Shown: piece after piece, positions 32,924 to 41,423 of the stretch
Layout of the letters: each line of letters opens with the position of its first letter
Numbering within the stretch: position 1 is the stretch's first letter
Source of the DNA: QHCA01 sp038237645
GTDB lineage: Bacteria; Actinomycetota; Actinomycetes; Mycobacteriales; QHCA01
Assembly (NCBI GenBank): GCA_038237645.1
Contig: JBBRYN010000020.1
Span: 1 to 48,256, forward strand
Direction of reading: 5' to 3'
DNA: 48,256 bases
Program-made: the position numbers and the translations under genes
The notes under the pieces: generated by a model
What the model saw: only the letters and a program-made list of their open reading frames with translations
Told to the model about the DNA's origin: nothing
The model's database searches: none

Positions 32924-34582
32924 TCAGGCGTTGCGCACCGCGGCCGCGCCCTGCAGCCCGAGGATGTCCACCGCGTCGGCCCGCATCTGAGCCTTGCGCA
33001 CCTTGCCGGTGACGGTCATCGGGAACTCGGAGACGACGTGCAAGTACCTCGGCACCTTGTAGTGCGCCAGCCGGCCGGCGCAGAACTCCCGGAGCTGCCC
33101 GGTGGTCAGCGTCGGCACGCCTTCACGCAGCCGCACCCACGCCATGAGCTCCTCGCCGTAGTGCTCGTCGGGCACGCCGATGACCTGCACGTCGGCGATG
33201 TCGGGATGGCCGTAGAGGAATTCCTCGACCTCGCGGGGATAGATGTTTTCTCCCCCGCGGATCACCAGGTCCTTGATCCGGCCGACCACTTTGACGTAGC
33301 CGGCGTCGTCCATCACCGCGAGGTCGCCGGTGTGCATCCAGCGCGCCGCGTCGATCGCCTCGGCGGTGCGGTCCGGCTGCTGCCAGTAACCCAGCATCAC
33401 GGAGTAGCCGCGGGTGCACAGCTCACCGGGTGACCCGCGGGGCACCGTCAGCCCGGAGTCGGGATCGACGACCTTGACCTCGACGTGGGGGTGCACCCGG
33501 CCGACCGTGGCGACGCGGCGCTCCAGGTCGTCGTCGGCCCGGGTCTGCGTCGACACCGGTGAGGTCTCCGTCATGCCGTAGCAGATCGTCACCTCGGTCA
33601 TCCCCAGGTCGGCCACCACCCGCTTCATCACCTCCGCCGGGCAGGGCGATCCGGCCATGATGCCCGTACGCAGGCTGGACAGGTTGTAGGAGGCGAAGTC
33701 GGGCTCGGCAAGCTCGGCGATGAACATCGTCGGCACGCCGTACAGCGACGTGCACCGCTCGTCGGCCACCGCCCTCAGCGTCGCCGCCGGGTCGAAACCC
33801 GGGGCCGGGATCACCATGCAGGAGCCGTGCGTGGTGGCGCCGAGGTTGCCCATCACCATGCCGAAGCAGTGGTAGAACGGCACCGGGATGCAGACCCGAT
33901 CGGCCTCCGTGTAGCCGCACAACTCGCCGACGAAGAACCCGTTGTTCACGATGTTGTGGTGCGACAGTGTCGCTCCCTTGGGGAAGCCGGTCGTGCCCGA
34001 GGTGTACTGGATGTTGATGGGGTCGTCCGGGCCGAGCGTCGCCTCGATCGCGTGCAGGCGGTGCATCGGCACGGAGTCGCCGCGCGAGAGCAGCTCGCGC
34101 CACTCCTGCGAGCCGAGGAACAGCACGCCTTCGAGGGCCGGGCAGTCGGCGACCACCTCGCCCACCATCGCCCGGTAGTCGCTGGTCTTGAAGGACCTGG
34201 CGGAGACGAGCAGCCGCACCCCCGCCTGCCCGAGCACGTATGCCAGCTCGTGCGTCCGGTAGGCCGGGTTGATGTTGACCAGGATGGCGCCGATCTTGGC
34301 AGTGCCGTACTGCAAGAAGGTCCACTCCGGACAGTTGGGCGCCCAGATGCCGACCCGGTCGCCCTTCTCCACACCGAGATCGAGCAGGCCCCGGGCGACG
34401 GTGTCGACGGCGTCACCGAAGGCGTCGTAGGTCCAGCGCCGGCCGGTCGAGCAGTCGACCAGCGCCTCGCGGGCACGGTGGTTGGCCACGATGCGGTCCA
34501 GATTTGCGCCGATTGTCTCACCGAGGAGCGGGACGGGCGAGGTCCCGGCGGAGTACGACAACAGGGGTGCGGTCGCGGTCAT
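32924..34582 (-). CDS. AMP-forming acyl-CoA synthetase
   Basis: A 552-residue member of the ANL superfamily that activates a carboxylic acid, probably a fatty acid, to acyl-CoA through an acyl-AMP. Motifs: YTSGTTGFPKGA (193-204) P-loop, ICYGMTETSP adenylation loop, MHTGDLAVMDDAGYVKVVGRIKD hinge region, GGENIYPREVEEFL and the catalytic lysine segment TGKVRKAQMR near 532. An AAGAGGG ribosome site precedes the ATG. It shares a transcript with the small gene upstream (9-base gap). Confidence 0.93.
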   Translation of the reverse strand: MTATAPLLSYSAGTSPVPLLGETIGANLDRIVANHRAREALVDCSTGRRWTYDAFGDAVDTVARGLLDLGVEKGDRVGIWAPNCPEWTFLQYGTAKIGAILVNINPAYRTHELAYVLGQAGVRLLVSARSFKTSDYRAMVGEVVADCPALEGVLFLGSQEWRELLSRGDSVPMHRLHAIEATLGPDDPINIQYTSGTTGFPKGATLSHHNIVNNGFFVGELCGYTEADRVCIPVPFYHCFGMVMGNLGATTHGSCMVIPAPGFDPAATLRAVADERCTSLYGVPTMFIAELAEPDFASYNLSSLRTGIMAGSPCPAEVMKRVVADLGMTEVTICYGMTETSPVSTQTRADDDLERRVATVGRVHPHVEVKVVDPDSGLTVPRGSPGELCTRGYSVMLGYWQQPDRTAEAIDAARWMHTGDLAVMDDAGYVKVVGRIKDLVIRGGENIYPREVEEFLYGHPDIADVQVIGVPDEHYGEELMAWVRLREGVPTLTTGQLREFCAGRLAHYKVPRYLHVVSEFPMTVTGKVRKAQMRADAVDILGLQGAAAVRNA

Positions 34583-34591
34583 CGGACCCTC

Positions 34592-34819
34592 TTACAACGC
34601 TTCGTCGCCGCCGAAGTCGGTGTCGTGCCGCTCGGTGCCGGGTGGCCGGACGACGTAATGCCGGCCGCGCCGCTCCAGGGGGGCCGGCAGCGAGATGTCG
34701 TCGCCGAACGGCGAGTCAGCGCCCTGGTGCTCGGCCGCCAGCTCGGTCACCGGCCGGTCGGCGCCCTCGGTGGGCCAGCTCGGCTCGACGTGCTCCGGGT
34801 GCTTGTCGGCGTTGCTCAT
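34592..34819 (-). CDS. Small hydrophilic protein, unknown
   Basis: A 75-residue, strongly acidic and histidine-containing protein with no membrane segment or signal peptide. It starts at the ATG at 34819, with GGAGGGA as Shine-Dalgarno. The central PLERRGRHYVVRPPGTERHDTDF is the only segment that looks conserved-like. I do not recognise a family. It is the first gene of an operon with the acyl-CoA synthetase and divergent from the Helicase_C_3 gene. Confidence 0.6.
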   Translation of the reverse strand: MSNADKHPEHVEPSWPTEGADRPVTELAAEHQGADSPFGDDISLPAPLERRGRHYVVRPPGTERHDTDFGGDEAL

Positions 34820-34903
34820 GCTGCTTCCCTCCGCTATTGGGTGGGCTGTCGCTCTGCGTTAGGTTGGGCCGCCGCTACAACTCAGTGTGCCCCATCCGGC
34901 AGC

Positions 34904-34909
34904 TAGCGT
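34904..34909 (+). promoter_or_regulatory. -10 hexamer for leaderless Helicase_C_3 gene
   Basis: TAGCGT lies seven bases before the ATG at 34917. It argues against the upstream in-frame ATG at 34887, which would lie ahead of the promoter. Confidence 0.6.
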
Positions 34910-34916
34910 GGAGCCG

Positions 34917-37136
34917 ATGACCCTCTCCGATTGGCTGCGCGGGCGGTCCGACGACGCGTTGGTCGCCCTGCTGCGGCGCCGCCCCGACCTGGCCGTCCCT
35001 GGTCCGGGTGATCTCGGCGTCCTGGCCAGTCGGGCGACGGTGCGGCTGTCGGTGATGCGGGCGCTGGAACAGCTCGACGCCTTCACGCTCACGGTGCTCG
35101 AGGCGCTGGTGCTGCTGGGTCCGGCCACCGTCTCGCTGAAGGAGGTCGACCGGCTCGTCGGTGCCGATGCCAGCCGCGGCATCGACGTGCTCCGCGAGCT
35201 GGCGCTGGCGTGGGGCGCCGACGACGCCCTGCACGTCGTCGGGCCGGTCCCGCAGGTGCTGACCTACCCCGCCGGGCTGGGCCGGCCGGCGGCCACACTC
35301 GGTCTCCCGGCGGGCCTGCCGCTCGACGGGCTCGACGGGCTCGATGGGGCCGAGGGTGAAGTCCTCCACCGGCTGGCGGCCGGTCCGCCGGTCGGCGCCG
35401 CCCAGATCCGCGCGGGCTCACCGGTCGCCGCGCTGATCGCCCGTGGGCTGCTGGCCCGGGTGGACAGCGGCACGGTCGAGTTGCCGCGGGAGGTCGGCCT
35501 CGCCCTGCGGTCTGACCGCCCGCTCGGCGAGGTGTCCAGCCGGCCACCGCCGCTTGATCCCACGCAGCTCCCGCCATCCCTGGTCGATGCCACCGGCGCG
35601 GGGCAGGCGCTCGAGGCGCTGCGGCTGGTCGCGGTCCTGCTGGATTCCTGCGCCGAAACCCCGCCCAGTGTGCTGCGCACCGGTGGGATCGGCGTTCGCG
35701 ACCTTCGCCGGCTGGCTCGCCTGCTTGACGTCGAGCAGCCTGTCCTGGCGTTGCTGCTCGAGACGGTCGGCCAGGCCGGCCTGTTCGACGCGACCCCGGA
35801 CCCGCTCCGGGACTGGTTGCCGACCCAGGCCTACGACACGTGGTCGGCCCTGCCGCCGGAGCAGCGATGGGTGCGGTTGGCAACCGCTTGGCTGGAGATG
35901 CCACGGCAGCCGGGCCTGGCCGGCTCCCGCGACGAGCGGGACCGCGTCCTGGCGCCGCTGTCCGACGACGTGGCCCGCGCGGACGCCCCGCTTGCCCGGC
36001 GCCGCGTCCTGGAGGCCCTCGCCGAGCAGCCGTCCGGCGCCGCACCGCGGCCGGAATCGCTGATCGCCTGGCTGGCCTGGCAGGCCCCGCGGCGGGGTGG
36101 CCGGTTGCGCGACGACGTGGCCAGGTGGGCGCTGGCCGAGGCTGAGCTCCTCGGGATCACCGGCCGCGGGGCCATGACGTCACACGGCCTCGCCCTGCTG
36201 CGCGGCCAGAACGGCCGGGACGCCGCCACGTCGCTGGCTGCTCGACTGCCCTCGCCGCTGTCCGAGGTGCTGCTGCAGGCCGATCTGACCGCCATCGCCC
36301 CGGGGCCCCTGGAGCCGGGCCTGGCGCACGAACTCGCGCAGGTGGCCGATGTGGAGTCATCCGGTGGCGCCACCGTCTACCGGATCACCGCGCAGTCCGT
36401 CCGACGGGCACTCGACGGCGGCCGCTCGGCCGGGGAGCTGCACGAGCTGTTCCGCAGCAGGTCGCGCACCCCGGTGCCGCAGGCGCTGACCTACCTCGTC
36501 GACGACGTCGCCCGGCGGCACGGCGGCCTGCGTACCGGCGCGATGCAGTCCTACCTCCGCTGTGACGACGAGGCGCTGCTCGACCAGCTCGTCAACGACC
36601 GCGAGACCGCTGGCCTGCGGCTGCGCCGGTTGGCCCCGACGGTCGTGGTATCCCCGGTGCGCACCCGGGAGCTGCTCGACGTCCTGCGCGCAGCCGGCTA
36701 CGCGCCGATGCAGGAATCGGCCGAAGGCGCTGTCGTGGTCGCGATGGACGAGCTTCGGCGGGCCCCGAAACGGCGCTATGGCGTACGCCGCCCGATGACG
36801 CCGCCGAAGCCGTCCGACGACCAGCTCGCTGCCGCGGTCACCTCGCTGCGGGCCGGCGACCGGGCTGCCCGCGCGGCCCGCCGCTCGCCCGTGACCACGA
36901 CAATGCTGCCCGGGGTCACCACAGCAGCGACACTGGACCTGCTGCAGCGGGCGGCTCGGGACCGCTGGCAGGTTTGGCTATCCTATGTAGACAGTGCTGG
37001 CAACGCTACGGCCCGGGTGCTGCGGCCGCTGTCGGTGGGCGGCGGCTTCCTGCGGGCCGAGGACGAGCAGACGGCCACCCTGCACACCCTCGCGCTGCAC
37101 CGGATCACCTCTGCCGCCCGCATCGAAACCCCGTGA
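34917..37136 (+). CDS. Helicase_C_3 / XPB-associated protein
   Basis: A 739-residue actinobacterial protein that normally sits beside bacterial XPB. The N-terminus MTLSDWLRGRSDDALVALLRRRPDLA is characteristic. The central region is leucine/alanine-rich; a C-terminal Helicase_C_3 domain contains TYRITAQSVRRAL and VTYLVDDVARRHGGLRTGAMQSYLRCDDEALLDQL-type segments; and a final WYL-like barrel-type stretch is possible (WQVWLSYVDSAGNATARVLRPLSV). No helicase Walker motifs are present. It is thought to act with XPB; the biochemical role is unknown. XPB itself lies 2 kb to the right, after three inserted genes. Confidence 0.85.
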   Translation: MTLSDWLRGRSDDALVALLRRRPDLAVPGPGDLGVLASRATVRLSVMRALEQLDAFTLTVLEALVLLGPATVSLKEVDRLVGADASRGIDVLRELALAWGADDALHVVGPVPQVLTYPAGLGRPAATLGLPAGLPLDGLDGLDGAEGEVLHRLAAGPPVGAAQIRAGSPVAALIARGLLARVDSGTVELPREVGLALRSDRPLGEVSSRPPPLDPTQLPPSLVDATGAGQALEALRLVAVLLDSCAETPPSVLRTGGIGVRDLRRLARLLDVEQPVLALLLETVGQAGLFDATPDPLRDWLPTQAYDTWSALPPEQRWVRLATAWLEMPRQPGLAGSRDERDRVLAPLSDDVARADAPLARRRVLEALAEQPSGAAPRPESLIAWLAWQAPRRGGRLRDDVARWALAEAELLGITGRGAMTSHGLALLRGQNGRDAATSLAARLPSPLSEVLLQADLTAIAPGPLEPGLAHELAQVADVESSGGATVYRITAQSVRRALDGGRSAGELHELFRSRSRTPVPQALTYLVDDVARRHGGLRTGAMQSYLRCDDEALLDQLVNDRETAGLRLRRLAPTVVVSPVRTRELLDVLRAAGYAPMQESAEGAVVVAMDELRRAPKRRYGVRRPMTPPKPSDDQLAAAVTSLRAGDRAARAARRSPVTTTMLPGVTTAATLDLLQRAARDRWQVWLSYVDSAGNATARVLRPLSVGGGFLRAEDEQTATLHTLALHRITSAARIETP

Positions 37137-37139
37137 CCG

Positions 37140-37157
37140 CGGCCCGCTTCGGGGCCG
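37140..37157. terminator. Convergent hairpin
   Basis: CGGCCC-GCTTCG-GGGCCG forms a 6-bp GC stem with a loop centred on TT, exactly between the convergent Helicase_C_3 and MarR genes. There is no U-tract. It may terminate from both sides. Confidence 0.45.
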
Positions 37158-37595
37158 TCACCAGGACGGGCGCAACGGCCCCGGCTCCACGAGAATGCTC
37201 AGGGCCGCCTGCAGGGCGCCGAACTTCCGTGGCCCGAGCCGGTCCCGCCAGCCCTCGACCACTTCGGCCGCGGCGGCCTCGGCGGCCTCGGTGCAGGCAC
37301 GTCCGCGCCCGGTGAGGACCACCAGCCGCGCCCGGCCGTCGCGGGGATCGGCCGCGCGGGTGACGTAGCCGCGTGTCACGAGGGACTCGACGAGCTGACT
37401 CGCCGCCTGCTTGGTGACGCCGAGGTGCGCGGCGACATCCGCCGTCGTGGCGTCTCCTGAGCTCAAGCGTACGAAGGCGAAGCCGTGCGCCGGCCGCACA
37501 TCACCGAACCCGCGCTGCGCCAGGCCCTGCTGGATGTCATCGACCAGTTGGCCGGCGAGCTTCAGCACGCCGGCAGCCGCCTGCCAGTCGTCCAT
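37158..37595 (-). CDS. MarR family regulator, divergent from cupin
   Basis: A 145-residue regulator: GDATTADVAAHLGVTKQAASQLVESLVTRGYV is the winged helix and ADPRDGRARLVVLTGRGR the wing. It is divergent from a cupin gene, and tandem inverted repeats of TTGAC fill the shared promoter, starting 9 bases from its ATG. Autoregulation and control of the cupin are therefore likely. No ligand can be inferred. Confidence 0.92.
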   Translation of the reverse strand: MDDWQAAAGVLKLAGQLVDDIQQGLAQRGFGDVRPAHGFAFVRLSSGDATTADVAAHLGVTKQAASQLVESLVTRGYVTRAADPRDGRARLVVLTGRGRACTEAAEAAAAEVVEGWRDRLGPRKFGALQAALSILVEPGPLRPSW

Positions 37596-37603
37596 CCGGT
37601 CAG

Positions 37604-37642
37604 CTTGACATACCAGTCAAGATGCTTGACTATATGGTCAAT
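37604..37642. promoter_or_regulatory. Twin TTGAC-N6-GTCAA operators
   Basis: The first inverted repeat, CTTGACATACCAGTCAAG (37604-37621), is perfect in its arms. The second (37625-37642) matches in all but one arm base. Their starts are exactly 21 bases apart, two helical turns, so two dimers would sit side by side. A third CTTGAC half-site follows at 37645-37650. They lie between the divergent MarR and cupin genes and match MarR-type binding sites. Confidence 0.75.
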
Positions 37643-37669
37643 CACCTTGACTACCTGAGGGGGCCGACC

Positions 37670-38041
37670 GTGCCCGTCTTCCGCACCCGCGACGCCGTCA
37701 CGTTCAGCACGCACGGCAGCCGCTTCGTCTCCTACGTCGCGCCGTCCCGCGGCAGCAGCGAGCTGTGCGCATGGCGCCTCGAGGTCCCGCCGGACACCCG
37801 AGGCGTTGCCCACCGGCCGAACCGCGAGGAGGTGCTGCTCGTCCTCGACGGCGAGCTGCGGGTGACCCTCGACGGGGACCGCTCCGTCCTCGGCCCGGGT
37901 GAGGTCGCCCTGGTGCCCGCCGGCAGCGAGCTGACCGTGGACACCGGGCCGGCGGGTGCGACCGCCTGGGTGAGCACCACGGCGGGACTGGAAGCGGTCA
38001 CCGCAGACGGCACGCGGGTCACGCCCGCCTGGGCCCGTTAG
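37670..38041 (+). CDS. Cupin domain protein
   Basis: A 123-residue single-domain cupin: HRPNREEVLLVLDGELRVTLDG contains cupin motif 1 (H...E region) and GPGEVALVPAGSELTVD motif 2. These barrels can bind a metal or a small ligand. TGAGGGGG before the GTG at 37670 decides the start; the ATG at 37622 would lie inside the operator. It is divergent from, and probably controlled by, the MarR gene. Confidence 0.88.
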   Translation: MPVFRTRDAVTFSTHGSRFVSYVAPSRGSSELCAWRLEVPPDTRGVAHRPNREEVLLVLDGELRVTLDGDRSVLGPGEVALVPAGSELTVDTGPAGATAWVSTTAGLEAVTADGTRVTPAWAR

Positions 38042-38116
38042 TCGGCCGGGCGGCGTAGGTCGCGCGAAGGTCGTAGGAGTGTCGGCTAACCTTGGTCGCC
38101 TCCGGAGGAGACCAAC

Positions 38117-39055
38117 GTGCCCGACCTTCCCCCCCGGCTCGGTCTGGACCAGTTGCGGGCTCAGGCCGGCGACCGGGCCACCTTCGCCCGGGTCCACGGG
38201 TTCGCCGACTGGGCGGCTCTGGAGCGCGAGGTCGAGCGCCGGGAGGTCTTCAACAGCTGCGATCCGCAGCGCTTGCTGGCCCTCCTCGCCGAACACCCCG
38301 GGCTGGCCACGGCCCCGATGGAGCACTGGTGTGACCACCCCGAGGGCGCCGAGCCGGTCGGCTACCTTACGATGCTGCGCTTCGACGCCCGCCGCCTCGG
38401 GTTGGCGCCGATCCCCTCGGGCACCGGCGCCATGGTCGGGACCCTGCTCGACGCGGGGGCCCCGGCTGACGGCCGACCCGGGGCGGTGGAGACGCCGCTG
38501 ATGACCGCCGCGAGCTACGGTGACGGCGAAGTGGCCCGGGTGCTGATCGAGCGCGGCGCCGATCTGGATGCGATCGCGGCGCCGTCGGCCGGCGGTGTGC
38601 CGGGTGGCACCGCGCTGGCGCATGCAGCCGTGTTCGGCATGACCGACGTGCTCGATCTCCTGGTCGCGGCCGGGGCGCGGATCGGCAACCTCGGCGAAGC
38701 CGCGGCGGCCGGCGACGTGAGCGGCTTCGACCTGGCCGACCCGGCTGAGCCCGAGCGGGTCGCAGCACTGCGGCTGGCCGCCGGCCACGAGCGGCTGGCG
38801 GTGATCGACGAGCTGCTCGCCGCCGGAACACCCGTCGACGGCATGGACGCAGGCGGCTCCACCGCCCTGCACGAGGCGGCCTACAACGGCCGGCCGCGCA
38901 GCGTTCGGCACCTGCTGGACCGGGGCGCCGACCCCGATCGGCGCGACGCCACCCACGGCAGCACGCCGCTGGGCTGGTGCCGGCACCAGCACACCAACCT
39001 CGGGGAGAGCCCCGGCCATGACGAGGTCGAGGCCGTTCTGGCCGGTCACGAGTGA
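38117..39055 (+). CDS. Ankyrin-repeat protein
   Basis: A 312-residue protein with an N-terminal helical region (FARVHGFADWAALEREVERREVF) and four or so ankyrin-type units, such as ETPLMTAASYGDGEVARVLIERGADLD, GTALAHAAVFGMTDVLDLLVAAGARI and STALHEAAYNGRPRSVRHLLDRGADPD. Ankyrin repeats bind other proteins; no partner is evident. GGAGGAG before the GTG at 38117 is an excellent ribosome site. It sits between the cupin and XPB genes. Confidence 0.9.
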   Translation: MPDLPPRLGLDQLRAQAGDRATFARVHGFADWAALEREVERREVFNSCDPQRLLALLAEHPGLATAPMEHWCDHPEGAEPVGYLTMLRFDARRLGLAPIPSGTGAMVGTLLDAGAPADGRPGAVETPLMTAASYGDGEVARVLIERGADLDAIAAPSAGGVPGGTALAHAAVFGMTDVLDLLVAAGARIGNLGEAAAAGDVSGFDLADPAEPERVAALRLAAGHERLAVIDELLAAGTPVDGMDAGGSTALHEAAYNGRPRSVRHLLDRGADPDRRDATHGSTPLGWCRHQHTNLGESPGHDEVEAVLAGHE

Positions 39056-39148
39056 CGTCGGCCGACGCCGACCCCTTCGCTGGATTCGTCGTACCGGACC
39101 ATCCCGAGGGAGGATGAACGGTCGGCGACGTCCACCGAGAGGCACTGC

Positions 39149-40792
39149 ATGACCGAGGGCCCGCTCATCGTGCAGTCCGACAAGACGCTCCTGCTCGAGA
39201 TCGACCATCCGCTCTCGGGTGAGGCGCGCCAGGCGATCGCGCCGTTCGCCGAGCTGGAGCGCTCACCCGAGCACGTGCACACTTACCGGCTCACCCCGCT
39301 CGGCCTGTGGAACGCGCGCGCCGCGGGGCACGACGCCGAGCAGGTGATCGACGCGCTGATGCGCTACAGCCGCTACGCCGTCCCGCACGCCCTGCTGGTC
39401 GACGTGGCCGAGACGATGGCGCGGTACGGCCGGTTGCGCCTGGAGACCTCGCCGGTGCACGGCCTGGTGCTCCATGCCGTCGACCTGGCAGTGCTCGAAG
39501 AGGTGCTGCGGCAGAAGAAGATCATGCCGATGCTGGGCGCCCGGGTCGAGCCCGACACCGTGCTGGTGCACCCGAGCGAGCGCGGCCACCTCAAGCAGGC
39601 GCTGCTCAAGGCCGGCTGGCCGGCTGAGGATCTGGCGGGCTACGTCGACGGCGAGGCCCACGCCATCACCCTGCGGCCCGACGGATGGGAGCTGCGGCCC
39701 TACCAGCAGCAGGCGGTCGAGGGCTTCTGGGCCGGCGGCTCGGGTGTCGTGGTGCTGCCGTGCGGCGCCGGCAAGACGCTCGTCGGGGCGGCCGCGATGG
39801 CCCAGGCGCAGGCGACGACGCTGATCCTGGTGACCTCCACGGTGGCCGCGCACCAGTGGCGCAACGAGTTGATCGCCCGCACCTCCCTGACCGCCGAGGA
39901 GATCGGGGAGTACAGCGGGGCCACCAAGGAGATCCGGCCGGTGACCATCGCGACCTACCAGATCATGGCCACCCGGCGGAAGGGCGAATACCGCCACCTG
40001 GAGGTCTTCGGCGCCCGCGACTGGGGGCTGATCGTCTACGACGAGGTGCACCTGCTGCCGGCGCCGATCTTCCGGCTGACCGCCGACCTGCAGTCCCGGC
40101 GGCGCCTGGGCCTCACCGCCACGCTGATCCGCGAGGACGGCCGGGAGGGCGACGTGTTCTCCCTCATCGGGCCGAAGCGCTACGACGCGCCGTGGCGCGA
40201 CATCGAGGCGCAGGGCTGGATCGCGCCGGCCGACTGCACCGAGGTGCGGGTCACGCTGACCGACGCCGAGCGGATGGCATACGCCACCGCCGAGCCCGAG
40301 GACCGCTACCGGGTCGGCGCCACCGCCCGCACCAAGCTGCCGGTCGTGCGCCGGCTGCTGGAGCGGCACGCCGGCGACCAGGTGTTGGTGATCGGGGCCT
40401 ACCTCGACCAACTCGACACCCTCGGCGAGGAGTTGGCCGCGCCGGTGATCCAGGGGTCCACGCCCAACAAGGAGCGCGAGCGGCTCTACGACGCCTTCCG
40501 AGCCGGTGAGATCCAGACGCTGGTGGTGTCCAAGGTCGCCAACTTCTCCATCGACCTGCCCGAGGCGTCGGTGGCGATCCAGGTCTCCGGGTCGTTCGGC
40601 TCACGGCAGGAGGAGGCACAGCGGCTGGGCCGGGTGCTGCGGCCCAAGATCGACGGCAAGACGGCGCACTTCTACTCCGTGGTCTCCCGCGACACCCTCG
40701 ACCAGGACTACGCGGCGCACCGCCAGCGGTTCCTGGCCGAGCAGGGCTACGCCTACACGATCGTCGACGCCGACGACATCCTCGCCGGCTGA
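39149..40792 (+). CDS. DNA repair helicase XPB (bacterial)
   Basis: A 547-residue superfamily 2 helicase of the XPB/ERCC3 type. After an N-terminal damage-recognition-like region come Walker A PCGAGKT (204-210), DEVH (298-301), LTATLIREDGREGD with the XPB RED motif (328-330), and motif VI near QEEAQRLGRVLRPK. It is a 3'-5' DNA-dependent ATPase known from mycobacteria. A GAGAGG site precedes the ATG at 39149. It is normally next to the Helicase_C_3 protein; here three genes separate them. Confidence 0.95.
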   Translation: MTEGPLIVQSDKTLLLEIDHPLSGEARQAIAPFAELERSPEHVHTYRLTPLGLWNARAAGHDAEQVIDALMRYSRYAVPHALLVDVAETMARYGRLRLETSPVHGLVLHAVDLAVLEEVLRQKKIMPMLGARVEPDTVLVHPSERGHLKQALLKAGWPAEDLAGYVDGEAHAITLRPDGWELRPYQQQAVEGFWAGGSGVVVLPCGAGKTLVGAAAMAQAQATTLILVTSTVAAHQWRNELIARTSLTAEEIGEYSGATKEIRPVTIATYQIMATRRKGEYRHLEVFGARDWGLIVYDEVHLLPAPIFRLTADLQSRRRLGLTATLIREDGREGDVFSLIGPKRYDAPWRDIEAQGWIAPADCTEVRVTLTDAERMAYATAEPEDRYRVGATARTKLPVVRRLLERHAGDQVLVIGAYLDQLDTLGEELAAPVIQGSTPNKERERLYDAFRAGEIQTLVVSKVANFSIDLPEASVAIQVSGSFGSRQEEAQRLGRVLRPKIDGKTAHFYSVVSRDTLDQDYAAHRQRFLAEQGYAYTIVDADDILAG

Positions 40793-40895
40793 GACTGTCC
40801 CCCGGCGCGCGCCAAAGCTTTTGCCACGCACGTATTCTTTATTGCCGGCGCTGCACCACGGCGGCACCGTGCGGGCCTAGATGACCCCCTCCGAG
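40793..40895. other. Intergenic patch with AT-rich core
   Basis: Between XPB and the phzF remnant lie the palindrome GGCGCGCGCC (40804-40813), directly followed by AAAGCTTT (40814-40821), and an unusually AT-rich stretch around 40840-40850. This may serve as a terminator for XPB or be a scar of rearrangement. No gene is seen. Confidence 0.4.
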
Positions 40896-41423
40896 TCAGC
40901 CGGCAGTGTGCAGCAGTGTCCCGTCGACGACCGTGACCGCCCGCCCGGTCCGGTGCACCCGGTCGTCGACGGGACACGCACTCGAACCAGGCCGCTGCGG
41001 GCCGAGGCTTGCAGGCCGACCATCCCATTCCGGCCCAGGCGCGCGGCCCAGTAGGGAGCGAGCGCGGTGTGGGCGCTGCCGGTGACGTGATCCTCGGGGA
41101 TGCCGTCACCCGGTGCGAAGAAGCGCGACACGAAGTCGTAGCCCGCGTCAAGGTCGGCCCGCGGGGCGGTAACGGTGAACCCACGGACGTCGTGCTCGCG
41201 GGTCAGCCGGAGCAGGGCGGCCTGGTCGGGGGTCAGAGCTCGGACGGCCGCCTCGTCGGCGAACACCGCGACCAGATCCCGGAGGGCGCCGGTGCGAAAG
41301 GTCGCCTGAGGCATCCCGCCAAGGGCGCCGGCCAGACCCCCCGGCGCGGTGATCGCCACCGTGGGGGCGGCCGGGAAGTCCAACGTGATGGTGCCGTCGG
41401 CGGCGCGATCCTGATCCGCACGG
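40896..41423 (-). pseudogene. Remnant of PhzF family isomerase
   Basis: The C-terminal half of a PhzF-type (phenazine biosynthesis/epimerase-like) protein is readable: TITLDFPAAP, VFADEAAVRALTPDQAAL, YDFVSRFFAPGDGIPEDHVTGSAHTALAPYWAARLGRNGMVGLQASARSG-type segments. The N-terminal half, including the catalytic glutamate region, is missing. Near 40975 the frame shifts: VRV continues in another frame as DDRVHRTGRAVTVVDGTLL and stops at 40896. Its left homology limit abuts the stop of the TIGR03086 gene. It is non-functional. Confidence 0.8.

Noticed and set aside
37622..37669. Earlier cupin start at 37622
   Set aside because: It lies within the operator and has no ribosome site, while TGAGGGGG precedes 37670.
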